From assembly GCF_000282135.1 (NCBI RefSeq), contig NZ_AKJW01000065.1:1-64000 (forward strand): a DNA stretch of 64,000 nucleotides, read 5' to 3'. Below the pieces are notes generated by a model. That model did not search any database, had not been told where the DNA came from, and saw only the letters and a list, made by a program, of their open reading frames with translations. Source of the DNA: Herbaspirillum sp. CF444. GTDB taxonomy: Bacteria > Pseudomonadota > Gammaproteobacteria > Burkholderiales > Burkholderiaceae_D. Below, in pieces: positions 18,250-28,205 of this stretch. A program made the translations under genes and the position numbers. The stretch's first letter is position 1. Each line of letters opens with the position of its first letter.

Positions 18250-19904
18250 GCGCAGTGCCTGCCGATATCCTCAGCGGTGCAGTCAATACTGTTGACAGAG
18301 TTGACAATGCGGCAAGCTACGGCATCGTGATCGCCGGCCACGGCAGCCGCGACGCCGATGCGGTGCGCGAGTTCGAAGCGCTGGTCGAGATCGTGCGCGC
18401 CCGTGCGCGCGGTCTCGTGGTGACCCACGGCTATCTCGAATTCTCCAGTCCGACCATCGGCGAGGCAGTGGAAGCCAATCTCGCCGCCGGCAGCAAACAG
18501 GTCGCCGTCGTCCCTGGCGTACTGCTGGCGGCGCGTCACGCCAAGAACGACATGCCGGCCGAAGTGCTGGAACTGGCGCGCCAGCATCCCGGCATCGATT
18601 TCCATTTCGGCGCGGCGATGAACCTGCATCCGCAACTGCTGCAACTGGCACAGGAACGGGTGCTCGCCGCCGAAGCGCAATCCGCGCAAACCATCCGCCG
18701 CGACGACACCTGCCTGGTGCTGGTCGGACGCGGCACCACCGATCCCGACGCCAACGGCGAAGTCTCGAAACTGGCTCGCATGCTGGAAGAAGGCATGGGC
18801 TTCGGCGGTGTCTACGTCTGCTATTCGGGCACCGCCAAGCCGCTGGTCGCCGACGGCTTGCGCGCGGCGGCCTTGCTCGGTTTTGCGCGCATCATCGTGT
18901 TGCCTTTCTTCCTGTTCGACGGCGTGCTGGTCAAGCGCATTTACGCCGCAGCCGACGATTTGCAGCAGCGCGAACCGGGCCTGGAAGTGCTGAAGGCCGG
19001 ATATCTCGGCGTGCACCGGCACGTCGCCGACGTCATGCTGGAGCGCGCACGCGAAGCGGTCGAAGGACGTGCAGCCATGAATTGCAGCCTGTGCAAATAC
19101 CGCGTGCAGATCGTCGGTTTCGAAGAACAGATCGGCGAGCCGCAGCGCGCGCATCATTTGCAGGTGCGCGGTTTGCTGAACCGCGAGACGCTCGTGGCTG
19201 CATCAAAAGCCGATGAGCCGAAAGTTGATTTTCCTCCGTATGTGCCGCATCCGATCGAGAAAGAAAGCTTCGAGATCATCGGGGCCGGCCGCGACTGGTC
19301 GATGTTTCCGCCGGCGCATCTGACGGCGCTGCAACGGCTGGTGCACGCCAGCGGCGACTTCAATGCGGTCGACGACATCTATTTTTCCGCCGGTGCGATC
19401 GAGGCCGGCATTAGCGCCATCCTGCGCTGCAAGCGCGTGGTGACCGACGTGACGATGGTGCAGACAGGCTTGAAGCGCGCGCTGGTCGAACAGCTCGGCG
19501 TCGAAACCTGGTGCGGCGTGCACGACCGCGAAACGCATCTGCTGGCGCAGGCGCAAGGCATCACGCGCTCGGCCGCCGGCGTGCGCCGCGCATGGGAAAA
19601 ATTCGGCAACGACATCATCCTCGCCATCGGCGATGCGCCGACCGCGATTGTCGAGACCACGCGCCTGATTCGCGAGCATGGCTGGCGGCCGCAACTGGTG
19701 ATCGGCTTGCCGGTCGGTTTTGTCGGCACGCGGGAAAGCAAGGACGACCTGCGCCGTTGCCTGCAAGTGCCGCGCATCACCAACAGCGGTACGCGCGGCG
19801 GATCGCCGTGGGCGGCGACGGTGGTCAATGCCTTGATGATCGACGCCATCGGACAAGTCATTGCCGCACAGGAAGCGGAGTTGCAAATCAATGCGGGAGC
19901 TTGA
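18246..19904 (+). CDS. cbiX-cbiC: CbiX-CbiC fusion: sirohydrochlorin cobaltochelatase and precorrin-8 methylmutase
   Basis: 552 aa with two enzymes. Residues 1-300 are long-form CbiX: GHGSRD near 34 carries the catalytic His, and the duplicated half begins [16 protein letters not shown] near 160. It continues to NCSLCKYR near 280, a cysteine motif of long CbiX proteins. Residues 325-552 are CbiC/CobH, which moves the methyl group from C11 to C12; [14 protein letters not shown] (about 361-374) holds the expected active-site His, and [19 protein letters not shown] is the conserved end. The ATG overlaps the cbiE stop, and cbiD starts inside its 3' end. Confidence 0.94.
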   Translation: MSAVPADILSGAVNTVDRVDNAASYGIVIAGHGSRDADAVREFEALVEIVRARARGLVVTHGYLEFSSPTIGEAVEANLAAGSKQVAVVPGVLLAARHAKNDMPAEVLELARQHPGIDFHFGAAMNLHPQLLQLAQERVLAAEAQSAQTIRRDDTCLVLVGRGTTDPDANGEVSKLARMLEEGMGFGGVYVCYSGTAKPLVADGLRAAALLGFARIIVLPFFLFDGVLVKRIYAAADDLQQREPGLEVLKAGYLGVHRHVADVMLERAREAVEGRAAMNCSLCKYRVQIVGFEEQIGEPQRAHHLQVRGLLNRETLVAASKADEPKVDFPPYVPHPIEKESFEIIGAGRDWSMFPPAHLTALQRLVHASGDFNAVDDIYFSAGAIEAGISAILRCKRVVTDVTMVQTGLKRALVEQLGVETWCGVHDRETHLLAQAQGITRSAAGVRRAWEKFGNDIILAIGDAPTAIVETTRLIREHGWRPQLVIGLPVGFVGTRESKDDLRRCLQVPRITNSGTRGGSPWAATVVNALMIDAIGQVIAAQEAELQINAGA

Positions 19905-21066
19905 ACGCGCCGAATTCGACCTCACCGTGCCGGCCCCGAACGGCCTGCGGCGCGGCAGGACGACCGGCAGTTGCGCTACCGCGGCGGTGAAGGCGGCGCT
20001 GACCATGCTGTTGCGCGGCGAACGCATCGATAAAGCGGAAGTCAGTCTGCCGGACGGCAAGCACTACCTGCTGGTGCCGATACAGGACGTGCGGCAACTG
20101 GATGGCGAGCGTGTACGCGCGGAAGTCTTGAAGGATGGCGGCGACGATCCCGACAACACGCACGGCGCGACGATTTTTGCCGAAGTGGCGCGCAATGATG
20201 TCGGCGAGATTCGCTTCCTGGCGGCGACCGGTGTCGGCACCGCGACGCAGCCCGGCTTGCGCGTGGCGGTCGGAGAGCCCGCCATCAATCCGGTGCCGCG
20301 ACGGATGATGCGGCAGGCGGTGGCTGAAGTGCTGGAAGAGCTGAACGTGAACGGCGAAGCCGGTTTCGATCTCGCCATCGGCTGCGAAGACGGTCAGAAG
20401 ATCGCGCAGAAGACCTTCAATCCGCGCCTGGGGATCGTCGGCGGCATCTCGATCCTGGGTACTTCCGGCATCGTCGAACCGATGTCGCTGGCCTCGTGGA
20501 TCGCCTCGATTGAAGTGTATATCCGCGTGGCGCTGGCGGATGAAAGCAGGCCCAACGGCGTCGCTGCCTGCGTGGCGTATCTGCCCGGCAAGATCGGCAG
20601 GATCTTCGCACGCGACGCGCTGGGATTGCAGGAAGCGCGCTCGGTGCAGATCGCCAATTTCCTCGGCGACGCGCTGGATTTCACGCAGACGGCTTTGGCC
20701 GAGCAGGGCGCGGAGTTGGACGTATTGTGGCTGGCTGGCCATCCCGGCAAGCTGGCCAAGGTGCTCGACGGCGTATGGGATACCCATTCGAGCAAGAGCA
20801 ACATGGCGATGGGCGGCGTGGCTCGCGTGGCGTCTGAACTGGCGGCGGCGCTGGGATTTTCGGCCGCGCTGATCGCCGAAATAGAAAGTGCAAACACAGT
20901 GGAAGCAGCAATCGAACGTTTGAAAAATGAGCCGGGTTCGGCGGCATTGTGGCGTGAAATCGAGGCCCGCATCGCCGCACTGGCGCAGGCGCGCGTGCCG
21001 TCGGTGACACGCGTCGAGGTGCGCCTGTTCGACCTCGACGGCAATTTGCTGGGAGCAACGGCATGA
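19891..21066 (+). CDS. cbiD: cobalt-precorrin-5B (C1)-methyltransferase
   Basis: 391 aa. CbiD is the C1-methyltransferase of the early-cobalt route. [18 protein letters not shown] near residue 20 is the family's opening signature. [19 protein letters not shown] and [16 protein letters not shown] follow, and [14 protein letters not shown] lies near residue 294. ATG 19891 has GCGGAG upstream and overlaps the stop of the previous gene by 14 bp. It overlaps cobI by four bases. Confidence 0.96.
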   Translation: MRELERAEFDLTVPAPNGLRRGRTTGSCATAAVKAALTMLLRGERIDKAEVSLPDGKHYLLVPIQDVRQLDGERVRAEVLKDGGDDPDNTHGATIFAEVARNDVGEIRFLAATGVGTATQPGLRVAVGEPAINPVPRRMMRQAVAEVLEELNVNGEAGFDLAIGCEDGQKIAQKTFNPRLGIVGGISILGTSGIVEPMSLASWIASIEVYIRVALADESRPNGVAACVAYLPGKIGRIFARDALGLQEARSVQIANFLGDALDFTQTALAEQGAELDVLWLAGHPGKLAKVLDGVWDTHSSKSNMAMGGVARVASELAAALGFSAALIAEIESANTVEAAIERLKNEPGSAALWREIEARIAALAQARVPSVTRVEVRLFDLDGNLLGATA

Positions 21067-21815
21067 AGGATCAGCCCGGAATGTTCTGGGGCATAGGCGT
21101 CGGTCCCGGCCCGGCGGGGTATCTGCCGCTGGCGGCGATGCAGGCGTTGCAACAGGCTGATTTGATTTATGTACCGCGCGCCAAAAGCGCCGACACTTCG
21201 GTCGCCCTGCAATGCCTGGAGGGCGTGGCCGTCGCGTCGGAACGTCTGCGCGAAGTCGAGTTCAACATGGATCCCGACCGCAACGTGCTGCGCGAGCATT
21301 ACGCGCAACTGGCGCAGGATATCGCCGCCGAATTGCAGGCCGGCCGCAGCGTTGCCTACCTGACCATCGGCGACACGCTGACGTATTCGACTTACGGTTA
21401 CATCCTGGCGGCGCTGAAGGATTTGCTGCCGGTGTTTCCGCACCGGACATTTCCCGGCATCACCAGCTATGCGTCGGCTGCTGCTGCGCTGGACTGGCCG
21501 CTGGGCGTGGGCAAGGAACGCACCTTGATCCTGCCGTGCCCGGACGACCCGGCGAGTTTGCAGCACGAGATCGAAACCCACGACATCGTGGTGCTGATGA
21601 AAGTCGGCGCGCGCCTGCCATGGGTGTTGGCTTTGTTGAAAGAAATGGGCATCGCCGAACACTGCGCCTTCGCCCGGCGCATCGGGCTGGACGGTGAAGT
21701 ATTGGCAAACGATTTGCGCGAACTGGAAGCGGGCGACCGGGATCATGCCGTGAGCGGCTACCTGGCGACCATGCTCATTCGTAAAACGGCATTGGAAAAG
21801 AGGCACGAGCAATGA
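21063..21815 (+). CDS. cobI/cbiL: precorrin-2/cobalt-factor II C20-methyltransferase
   Basis: 250-aa SAM-dependent methylase adding the C20 methyl. GIGVGPGPAGYLPLAA opens the fold. YLTIGDTLTYSTYGYI near residue 99 and FPGITSYASAAAALDWPL near 129 are typical of CobI/CbiL. With CbiX and CbiD in the same operon, the cobalt-loaded substrate is likely. It is coupled to cbiD by an ATGA overlap. Confidence 0.94.
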   Translation: MKDQPGMFWGIGVGPGPAGYLPLAAMQALQQADLIYVPRAKSADTSVALQCLEGVAVASERLREVEFNMDPDRNVLREHYAQLAQDIAAELQAGRSVAYLTIGDTLTYSTYGYILAALKDLLPVFPHRTFPGITSYASAAAALDWPLGVGKERTLILPCPDDPASLQHEIETHDIVVLMKVGARLPWVLALLKEMGIAEHCAFARRIGLDGEVLANDLRELEAGDRDHAVSGYLATMLIRKTALEKRHEQ

Positions 21816-21828
21816 TGAAAGCACGTTC

Positions 21829-22650
21829 ATGAAAGTCTACTTCGTAGGCGCCGGCCCCGGCGCTCCCGATCTGATCACGCTACGCGGCGCCAAGCTGCTC
21901 GGCAGCGTACAGATGGTGTTATATGCCGGCTCGCTGGTGCCGACCGAGATGCTGCAGCATTGCCGCGCCGACGCCGAACTGATCGATACCGCGCAGCTCG
22001 ATCTGGAACAGCAGCAGGCCTGCTACGAGCGCGCGAAAGCACAGGATATCGACGTCGTCCGTCTGCATTCCGGCGACCCGGCAATCTATGGCGCCACCGC
22101 CGAGCAGATGCGCCGGCTGGAAGCGCTGGGCATCGCCTATGAAGTCGTGCCGGGCGTGTCCTCGTTCACCGCCGCCGCCTCGGCGGTGACGGCGGAACTG
22201 ACCAAGCCGGAAGTGTCGCAGACCGTGATCCTGACGCGCGTCTCGGGGCGCGCCTCGGCGGTGCCGGAGCTGGAGTCGATTGCGCGCCTGGCCGAGCACA
22301 AGGCGACCATGTGCATCTTCCTGTCCGGTCCGCATCTGAAAAAGATCGTCACCGACCTGCGTCTGCATTATCCCGACACCACGCCGGTGACGCTGGTCTA
22401 TCGCGCCACCTGGCCCGACCAGCGCGTCTATCAGGGCACGCTGGCGACGGTGCTGGAAGAAACCAAGCGCGGCGCCTGGAACCTGACCACCATGATGCTG
22501 GTCGGCGCGGCGCTGGATAAAGGCCGGCAAGTTGAATCGAGTTTGTATTCCAAGGATTTCACGCATCTGTTCCGCGTCGTGAAAAAGAATAAAAAAGACA
22601 ATGACGCTGCCGACGCCGTGGAAATCCTTACCACCGGAGACGAGGTCTGA
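21829..22650 (+). CDS. cobM/cbiF: (cobalt-)precorrin-4 C11-methyltransferase
   Basis: 273 aa. It opens MKVYFVGAGPGAPDLITLRG and contains LVLYAGSLVP-like and RLHSGDPAIYGATAEQM segments (about residue 77). VPGVSSFTAAASAVTAELT follows, then TTMMLVG near the end: the full CobM/CbiF pattern. The last 30 residues are a charged extension. It begins 13 bp after cobI, and cbiG follows two bases after its stop. Confidence 0.96.
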   Translation: MKVYFVGAGPGAPDLITLRGAKLLGSVQMVLYAGSLVPTEMLQHCRADAELIDTAQLDLEQQQACYERAKAQDIDVVRLHSGDPAIYGATAEQMRRLEALGIAYEVVPGVSSFTAAASAVTAELTKPEVSQTVILTRVSGRASAVPELESIARLAEHKATMCIFLSGPHLKKIVTDLRLHYPDTTPVTLVYRATWPDQRVYQGTLATVLEETKRGAWNLTTMMLVGAALDKGRQVESSLYSKDFTHLFRVVKKNKKDNDAADAVEILTTGDEV

Positions 22651-22652
22651 CC

Positions 22653-23474
22653 ATGAGCACTCCCTTGCAAGGTACGCACGCAACAACGCAATCGAACACA
22701 CTTGGCATCTGGCTGGTGCGAGCGGAGAGCGAAGCGCTGGCGGCGCGCTTGCAGGGACAATTGGGCGGCACGCTGTACCGGCCATGGCTCAACGCCGGCA
22801 TTCCGCAAAAGCAGCAATTCCGCGCCTCCTACCGCAGTCAGGGGCAATGGGTGATGCTGGCGGCGAGCGGCGTGGCGGTGCGCTTCCTGGAAGGCTTGCC
22901 GCAAGACAAACTGACCGATCCGGCGGTGGTGCTGCTCGATGAAGCGGGGCGCTTTGCCGTGTCGCTGCTGGGCGGTCACGAAGGCGGCGGCAATCGCCTG
23001 GCCTATCGCGTCGCCAACGTCGTCGGCGCGGTGCCGGTGGTGACGACCGCGACCGAAGCACTGAAACCGCTGGTGCTCGGCATCGGTTGCCGCAAGAACG
23101 TGCCGGTGGAAAAGATCTCCGCCGCCGTCACGCGTGCGCTGGCCTTGCTGGGACGTTCGCTGAGCGACGTGCGCGAAGTGGCGACAATCGATCTGAAGGC
23201 GGAAGAGCCCGGCTTGCTGACTTTTTGCGCCGCCAATGAATTGCCCTTGCGTGTCATCGCGGCGTCGGACGTCGCCGCGCGCGGCTGGGTGACGGCGCCC
23301 TCGGAATGGGTGCAGAAGAATGTCGGCGTCGACGGCGTATGCGAACCCTGCGCGCTGATCGCCAGCCCGCGCGGTGTGCTGGCCTTGCCGAAGACGGCGC
23401 TCGACGGCGTCACCGTGGCGGTGGTGGAAGATATCGGCTTGCCGGATACAGACGCACCGGCGGATCCGAAATAA
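22653..23474 (+). CDS. cbiG: cobalt-precorrin-5A hydrolase
   Basis: 273 aa. CbiG opens the delta-lactone of cobalt-precorrin-5A and releases acetaldehyde, a step of the early-cobalt pathway. The conserved LLGGHEGGGNRLAYRVANVVGA block is near residue 109, and TTATEALKPLVLGIGCRKNV near residue 130 starts the C-terminal CbiG domain. Two bases separate it from cobM. It supports an oxygen-independent ring contraction without CobG. Confidence 0.95.
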   Translation: MSTPLQGTHATTQSNTLGIWLVRAESEALAARLQGQLGGTLYRPWLNAGIPQKQQFRASYRSQGQWVMLAASGVAVRFLEGLPQDKLTDPAVVLLDEAGRFAVSLLGGHEGGGNRLAYRVANVVGAVPVVTTATEALKPLVLGIGCRKNVPVEKISAAVTRALALLGRSLSDVREVATIDLKAEEPGLLTFCAANELPLRVIAASDVAARGWVTAPSEWVQKNVGVDGVCEPCALIASPRGVLALPKTALDGVTVAVVEDIGLPDTDAPADPK

Positions 23475-23517
23475 ACAACGTAAATAGATAACCAAGCATC
23501 ACAGAGAAAGCAGTTTT

Positions 23518-25083
23518 ATGAGTGGAGTTTTAAACCTGGTATCGGTCGGTCCCGGCTTCGGCGACCTGATCGTGCCGCGCGCCATTGCCGCCTTGCGCGA
23601 CAGCAACGTCATCGTGGCCTATGAGTTGTACCTGCGCTGGATTGCCTCGCACATCGAAGGCAAGCAGATCTACACGCCGCCGCTGACGCAGGAACGCGAA
23701 CGCGCCTTGCTGGCGATCGACAAAGCGCGCAGCGGCGAAAAGGTCGCGCTGATTTCCAGCGGCGACATCGGCATTTACGCCATGGCGGCGCTGGCCTTCG
23801 ACGAAATGAAGGACGACGACGACTACCAGGTCAACGTCATCCCCGGCGTCACCTCGGCCAACGCCTGCGCCTCCTTGCTGGGCTCGCCGCTGTCGCATGA
23901 CTTCGCCACGCTGAGCCTGTCGAACCTGCTGTGCCCGTGGGAATGGATCGAGAACCGCGCGCGTCACATCGCCCAGGCCGATCTGGCCTGCGTGCTGTAC
24001 AACGTGCAAAGCGCCGGCCGCCAGGAAGGCGTCTATCGCATCCTCAAGCTGATGCTGGAATCGAAAGCGCCGCATACGCTGTGCGGCGTGGTGAAGAACG
24101 CCTATCGCCCCGGCCAGGAAGTCAGCATCCATCGTCTCGATGAATTGCCGTCGCTGCAATTCGACATGCTCACCAGCATCGTCATCGGCAATCGTTTCAC
24201 CCAGCGCAAGCGCGGCTACATCTTCACGCCGCGCGGCTATAACGACTGGCATGACGAATCGATCCTCGCGGCGGAAGAACCGGCATTGCCGTCGCAGGCG
24301 GTGTGGGTCTTCGCCGGCACCAGCGACGGCAACGCATTGGCCAGGCAATTGGCAGAGCAAGGTCATCAGGTGGTCGTCTCGACCGCCACCGAATACGGCG
24401 GCGAGCTGGCCTTGCAGGATTGCCCGGGCGTCACGGTCTGGGCTGGCCGTCAGGGCGTGGAAGCACGCAAGCAAGCCTTGCTGCGCCATGAAGCGCGCGT
24501 GCTGGTCGACGCCACGCATCCGTATGCGACGCTGATGTCGCAGCAATTGATGGGCTTGTCGCAGAGCCTGGAGATTCCTTATCTGCGCTATGAACGCCCG
24601 AGCGCGATTGCCGACATCGCGAGCGATGCGCTTGTCTGCGACTCGATGGAACAAGCTGCGCAACAGGCGATTGCCAGGGGCGAGCGCATTTTCCTCGCCA
24701 CTGGTTCGAAAGATATCGCGGCCTTCCTGCAAGCACCGGGCGCGGACAAAAAGCAATGGTTCGTGCGCGTCACCGCCGAGCCGGAATTCATCCAGCGCGC
24801 CATCGACCTCGGCATCCCGCGCAGCCGCATCTGCGCCATGCAGGGGCCATTTTCGCAGGGCTTCAATGAAGCCTTGTGGAGCGACTGGAACATCGATTGC
24901 GTGGTGACCAAGGATTCGGGCGACGCCGGCGGTTATCGCGCCAAGGCCGATGCCGCGCAGGCGCTGGGTATTCCGCTGCTGACGGTGCGTCGTCCGGCGC
25001 TGGATTATCCGGTGCAGGCCGGCAATCTGGATGAAGCCTTGGCGCAGGTACAACGCTGGCAACAAGAAAGCAAACGCGCATGA
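23518..25083 (+). CDS. cobJ-cobK: CobJ-CobK fusion: precorrin-3B C17-methyltransferase and precorrin-6A reductase
   Basis: 521 aa. Residues 1-250 are CobJ/CbiH: VSVGPGFGDLIVPRA at the start, SSGDIGIYAMAA near 80 and IPGVTSANACASLLGSPLSHDFA near 108. It is followed by CobK/CbiJ from about residue 262: VWVFAGTSDGNALARQL, then VDATHPYATLMSQQ, then VTKDSGDAGGYRAKADAA near 463. It methylates C17 during ring contraction and reduces precorrin-6A. It overlaps cobW by four bases. Confidence 0.95.
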   Translation: MSGVLNLVSVGPGFGDLIVPRAIAALRDSNVIVAYELYLRWIASHIEGKQIYTPPLTQERERALLAIDKARSGEKVALISSGDIGIYAMAALAFDEMKDDDDYQVNVIPGVTSANACASLLGSPLSHDFATLSLSNLLCPWEWIENRARHIAQADLACVLYNVQSAGRQEGVYRILKLMLESKAPHTLCGVVKNAYRPGQEVSIHRLDELPSLQFDMLTSIVIGNRFTQRKRGYIFTPRGYNDWHDESILAAEEPALPSQAVWVFAGTSDGNALARQLAEQGHQVVVSTATEYGGELALQDCPGVTVWAGRQGVEARKQALLRHEARVLVDATHPYATLMSQQLMGLSQSLEIPYLRYERPSAIADIASDALVCDSMEQAAQQAIARGERIFLATGSKDIAAFLQAPGADKKQWFVRVTAEPEFIQRAIDLGIPRSRICAMQGPFSQGFNEALWSDWNIDCVVTKDSGDAGGYRAKADAAQALGIPLLTVRRPALDYPVQAGNLDEALAQVQRWQQESKRA

Positions 25084-26216
25084 CGCCAGCGCAGCCTATT
25101 CCCGTCACCATCGTCACCGGCTTCCTCGGCGCCGGCAAGACGACCTTGCTGCGCAGTCTGGTGCAACGCCGCCAGACGCGCCGGCTGGCGTTGCTGATCA
25201 ATGAGTTCGGCGAGGCGACGATAGACGGCGATCTGATGCGGGCCAGCAGCGATGACGCGGAGCAGGTGCGCATCCATGATTTCTCTTACGGCCTGATCGC
25301 CTATGGGGACGACGATCGTTTTGTGCCGACCATGCTGGCGCTGGCCGCGCGACGCGCGCAGGTCGATCATGTGCTGATCGAAACGTCCGGTCTGGCCTTG
25401 CCAACGGCGGTGATGGAAAGCCTGCAAACGCCCGAGCTGGCGGGGCACTTCATCCTCGATGCGACGTTGGCGGTGGTGGATACGCCTTTGCTGCTGGACG
25501 ACCGGTTTGCAAAAGGAAGCAGCACAGACGACGCCGTCGCCGACATGTTCAATCGGCAACTGGAATTTGCCGACGTGGTCGTGCTCAACAAGATCGACGA
25601 TCTCGGCGAAGAACAATTGCTGGACGCCGAGCAGCGCGTGCGTTCGTGCGCGCCCAATGTGCGTTTCCTGGAACTGGCTTACAAGGCGCAGCTCGACATC
25701 CGCCTGGCGCTCGGCCTGCGGCTGCATCAGCCGACCTTGCAGGCGCATCAGCACACCTACACGCACGTGCGCATGCCCGGCGCCGACGCCAGCGTGCTGG
25801 CCGATCAGGGGCGACTCAACGGCCATGCGCATTCCGGCCTCGGCGCGCACAGCCACGGGTTGGCGACGCACAGGCATTTTCACGAGCAGGATCCGGGCTG
25901 GCTGTCGTTCACGCTGCGCAGCCAGTCGCCGCAACCGGCTGACAAGCTGAAGCTGGCCATTGCAGAAGCCGCGAAATCGGAACCCATCCTGCGCACCAAA
26001 GGTTTCGTCCGCACGCTGGAAGGCAAGCGGCCGCAACTGGTGCAAGGCGTGCGCACGCGCGTGACGATTAATCTGGATGCGGCCGATGCCGCCAACGCTG
26101 CCGCCAACGAAGCGCGGGACACCGATAAATCCGAGCTGGTGTTCATCGGCTATCACCCGAGCCGCAGCAAGGTCGCCGCCTTGCTTTCCGAACTGACCGG
26201 TACACACTGGAAGTAA
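25080..26216 (+). CDS. cobW: CobW-family GTPase lacking the CxCC metal motif
   Basis: 378-aa G3E GTPase, thought to deliver cobalt to the chelatase. The P-loop GFLGAGKTT is at residues 15-23, NEFGEATIDG follows, the NKID guanine motif is near 176, and the C-terminal CobW_C domain runs to the end. Odd: where relatives have GCxCC, this protein reads GLIAYGDDDRFVPTM, so all three cysteines are gone. A His-rich loop (HAHSGLGAHSHGLATHRHFH, about 249-268) remains. It is embedded between cobJ-cobK and cobO. Confidence 0.92.
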   Translation: MTPAQPIPVTIVTGFLGAGKTTLLRSLVQRRQTRRLALLINEFGEATIDGDLMRASSDDAEQVRIHDFSYGLIAYGDDDRFVPTMLALAARRAQVDHVLIETSGLALPTAVMESLQTPELAGHFILDATLAVVDTPLLLDDRFAKGSSTDDAVADMFNRQLEFADVVVLNKIDDLGEEQLLDAEQRVRSCAPNVRFLELAYKAQLDIRLALGLRLHQPTLQAHQHTYTHVRMPGADASVLADQGRLNGHAHSGLGAHSHGLATHRHFHEQDPGWLSFTLRSQSPQPADKLKLAIAEAAKSEPILRTKGFVRTLEGKRPQLVQGVRTRVTINLDAADAANAAANEARDTDKSELVFIGYHPSRSKVAALLSELTGTHWK

Positions 26217-26232
26217 AGCAAAGAGAGAACAT

Positions 26233-26835
26233 ATGAAAACCGATCCGGAATCGCACAAGCGCATGACCCAGCGTCACAAGGAAGGCTTCGAGAAAAAGAA
26301 GGCCGCCGCGCAAAAGGAAAAAGGCTTGCTGATCGTCAACACCGGCACCGGCAAGGGCAAGTCCAGCGCTGCATTCGGCATGGGCATGCGCATCCTCGGC
26401 CATGGCATGAAGCTGGGCGTGGTGCAGTTCATCAAGGGCGCCTTGTACAGCGCCGAGCGCGACTTCCTCGGCGGCCACGCCAACTGCGATTTCCACGTGG
26501 TCGGCTCCGGCTACACCTGGGATACGCAAGACCGCGACGCCGACATGAAAACCGCCGCCCACGGCTGGGCCGAAGCGGTGCGCATGATCCGGGATCCGTC
26601 TTACGACATGGTGATCCTCGACGAGATGAACATCGTGCTCAAGTATCAATACCTCGATCTGCGGGAGGTGCTCGATGTCTTCGCCGCACGGCGCGAGATG
26701 CTGCACATCGTCGTCACCGGCCGCCATGCGCCCGATGCGCTGATCGAGCAGGCCGATCTGGTGAGCGAAATGCGGCCGCTCAAGCATCCTTACAAGGAAC
26801 AAGGCATCAAGGCGCAAAAGGGCGTGGAGTTCTGA
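26233..26835 (+). CDS. cobO: cob(I)yrinic acid a,c-diamide adenosyltransferase
   Basis: 200 aa. Adds the 5'-deoxyadenosyl group from ATP to cobalt. The P-loop NTGTGKGKSSAAFGMGMR (about 36-53) is the CobO/BtuR signature. The lower face has GSGYTW, VILDEMNIVLKY near 131 and VVTGRHAPDALIEQADLVSE near 156. The basic N-terminal tail is usual. AAGAGAGAAC precedes its ATG. It is followed two bases later by cobB. Confidence 0.96.
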   Translation: MKTDPESHKRMTQRHKEGFEKKKAAAQKEKGLLIVNTGTGKGKSSAAFGMGMRILGHGMKLGVVQFIKGALYSAERDFLGGHANCDFHVVGSGYTWDTQDRDADMKTAAHGWAEAVRMIRDPSYDMVILDEMNIVLKYQYLDLREVLDVFAARREMLHIVVTGRHAPDALIEQADLVSEMRPLKHPYKEQGIKAQKGVEF

Positions 26836-26837
26836 TC

Positions 26838-28205
26838 ATGCCGGCCTTGCCTTCATCGAACTGTCCGGCGCTTTGTCCTGCGTTATTCATCAGCGCCCCC
26901 GGCTCCAATCACGGCAAGACCACCGTGACGGCGGCGTTGGCGCGCTGGCATCGCGATCAGGGACGCAAGGTGAGGGTGTTCAAGACCGGGCCGGATTTCC
27001 TCGATCCGACGATTCTCGAGCGCGCCAGCGGCAACACCGTGTATCAGCTCGATCTGTGGCTGATGGGTGCGGCTGAGTGCCGCCGCTTGTTGCACGATGC
27101 GGCGCAGGATGCCGACCTGATCCTGATCGAAGGCGTGATGGGCTTGTTCGACGGCGAGCCGTGCAGCGCCGATCTGGCGGAGCTGTTCAAACTGCCGGTG
27201 GTCGCCGTGGTCGATGTCGCGGGCGTGGCGCAGACGCTGGGTGCGATTGCCTATGGGTTGGCGCATTACCGGCCCGGCTTTCCTTTGATCGGCGTGCTGG
27301 CCAACGGCGTCGCCAGCCCGCGCCATGAAGAAATGCTGCGTCAGGGCATGCCGCACGGCGTCGACTATCTCGGCAGCATGCCGCGCAACCTGCAATTCAA
27401 ATTGCCGGAGCGCCACCTCGGCCTGGTGCCGGCGGCGGAAGTCGCCGACCTCGATCAGCGCATCGCCGCGGCAGCGGCGGCCATCGGTCTGACCGAGCTG
27501 TCGCGCCTGCCTGCGCCGGCGCAGTTTGCCGCCGTCGATCCCGAGGAACATCCGCCGCTGCCGCCGCTATTGCAAGGACAACGCATCGCGATTGCGCGCG
27601 ATGCGGCATTCTCTTTTCTCTATCCCGGCAATCTGGATCTGTTGCGGCAATTGGGCGCGCAGCTGACTTATTTTTCGCCGCTGCGCGACGCGCGCCTGCC
27701 GCCTGCGGACAGCGTTTATCTGCCGGGCGGCTATCCGGAATTGCACCTGCCGGAATTGCAAAACAACGTCGCCATGAAGCAGGCGCTGCGCGATCATTGC
27801 GCCGCCGGCAAGCCCTTGTATGCCGAGTGCGGCGGTCTGCTGTACCTGCTCGAAAGCCTGACCGACAAGAACGGCGCCCGCGCGCGCATGCTGGGGATCC
27901 TGTCCGGCCGGGCGGTCATGCAGCGCCGCTTGCAGGGCTTGGGTTACCAGACCATTCCATTTACTGAAGGCGCCTTGCGCTGCCATACCTTCCACTATTC
28001 GACCACCGTGACGGCGATGGCGGCGGCCTTTACCGGCGAGCGCCTGTACGACACTTCGGCGGGCGAACGCGTGTATCGCACAAGGGGCGTCACGGCGACT
28101 TATCTGCACGCTTGTTTTGCATCGTCGCCGCAAGCTACGGCGGCGCTGTTTAGCGGGAAGATCGCGATACCGGAACAAGCGCGCGAAGAGGATACGTCGA
28201 CATGA
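26838..28205 (+). CDS. cobB/cbiA: cobyrinate a,c-diamide synthase
   Basis: 455 aa. Amidates the a and c side chains of cobyrinate using ATP and glutamine. The N-terminal dethiobiotin-synthetase-like domain has SAPGSNHGKTTVTAAL near residue 16 and TGPDFLDPTILE near 54. The C-terminal class-I amidotransferase-like domain has the catalytic cysteine in YAECGGLLYL near residue 333 and the partner His in LHACFAS near 421. It overlaps bluB by four bases. Confidence 0.96.
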   Translation: MPALPSSNCPALCPALFISAPGSNHGKTTVTAALARWHRDQGRKVRVFKTGPDFLDPTILERASGNTVYQLDLWLMGAAECRRLLHDAAQDADLILIEGVMGLFDGEPCSADLAELFKLPVVAVVDVAGVAQTLGAIAYGLAHYRPGFPLIGVLANGVASPRHEEMLRQGMPHGVDYLGSMPRNLQFKLPERHLGLVPAAEVADLDQRIAAAAAAIGLTELSRLPAPAQFAAVDPEEHPPLPPLLQGQRIAIARDAAFSFLYPGNLDLLRQLGAQLTYFSPLRDARLPPADSVYLPGGYPELHLPELQNNVAMKQALRDHCAAGKPLYAECGGLLYLLESLTDKNGARARMLGILSGRAVMQRRLQGLGYQTIPFTEGALRCHTFHYSTTVTAMAAAFTGERLYDTSAGERVYRTRGVTATYLHACFASSPQATAALFSGKIAIPEQAREEDTST

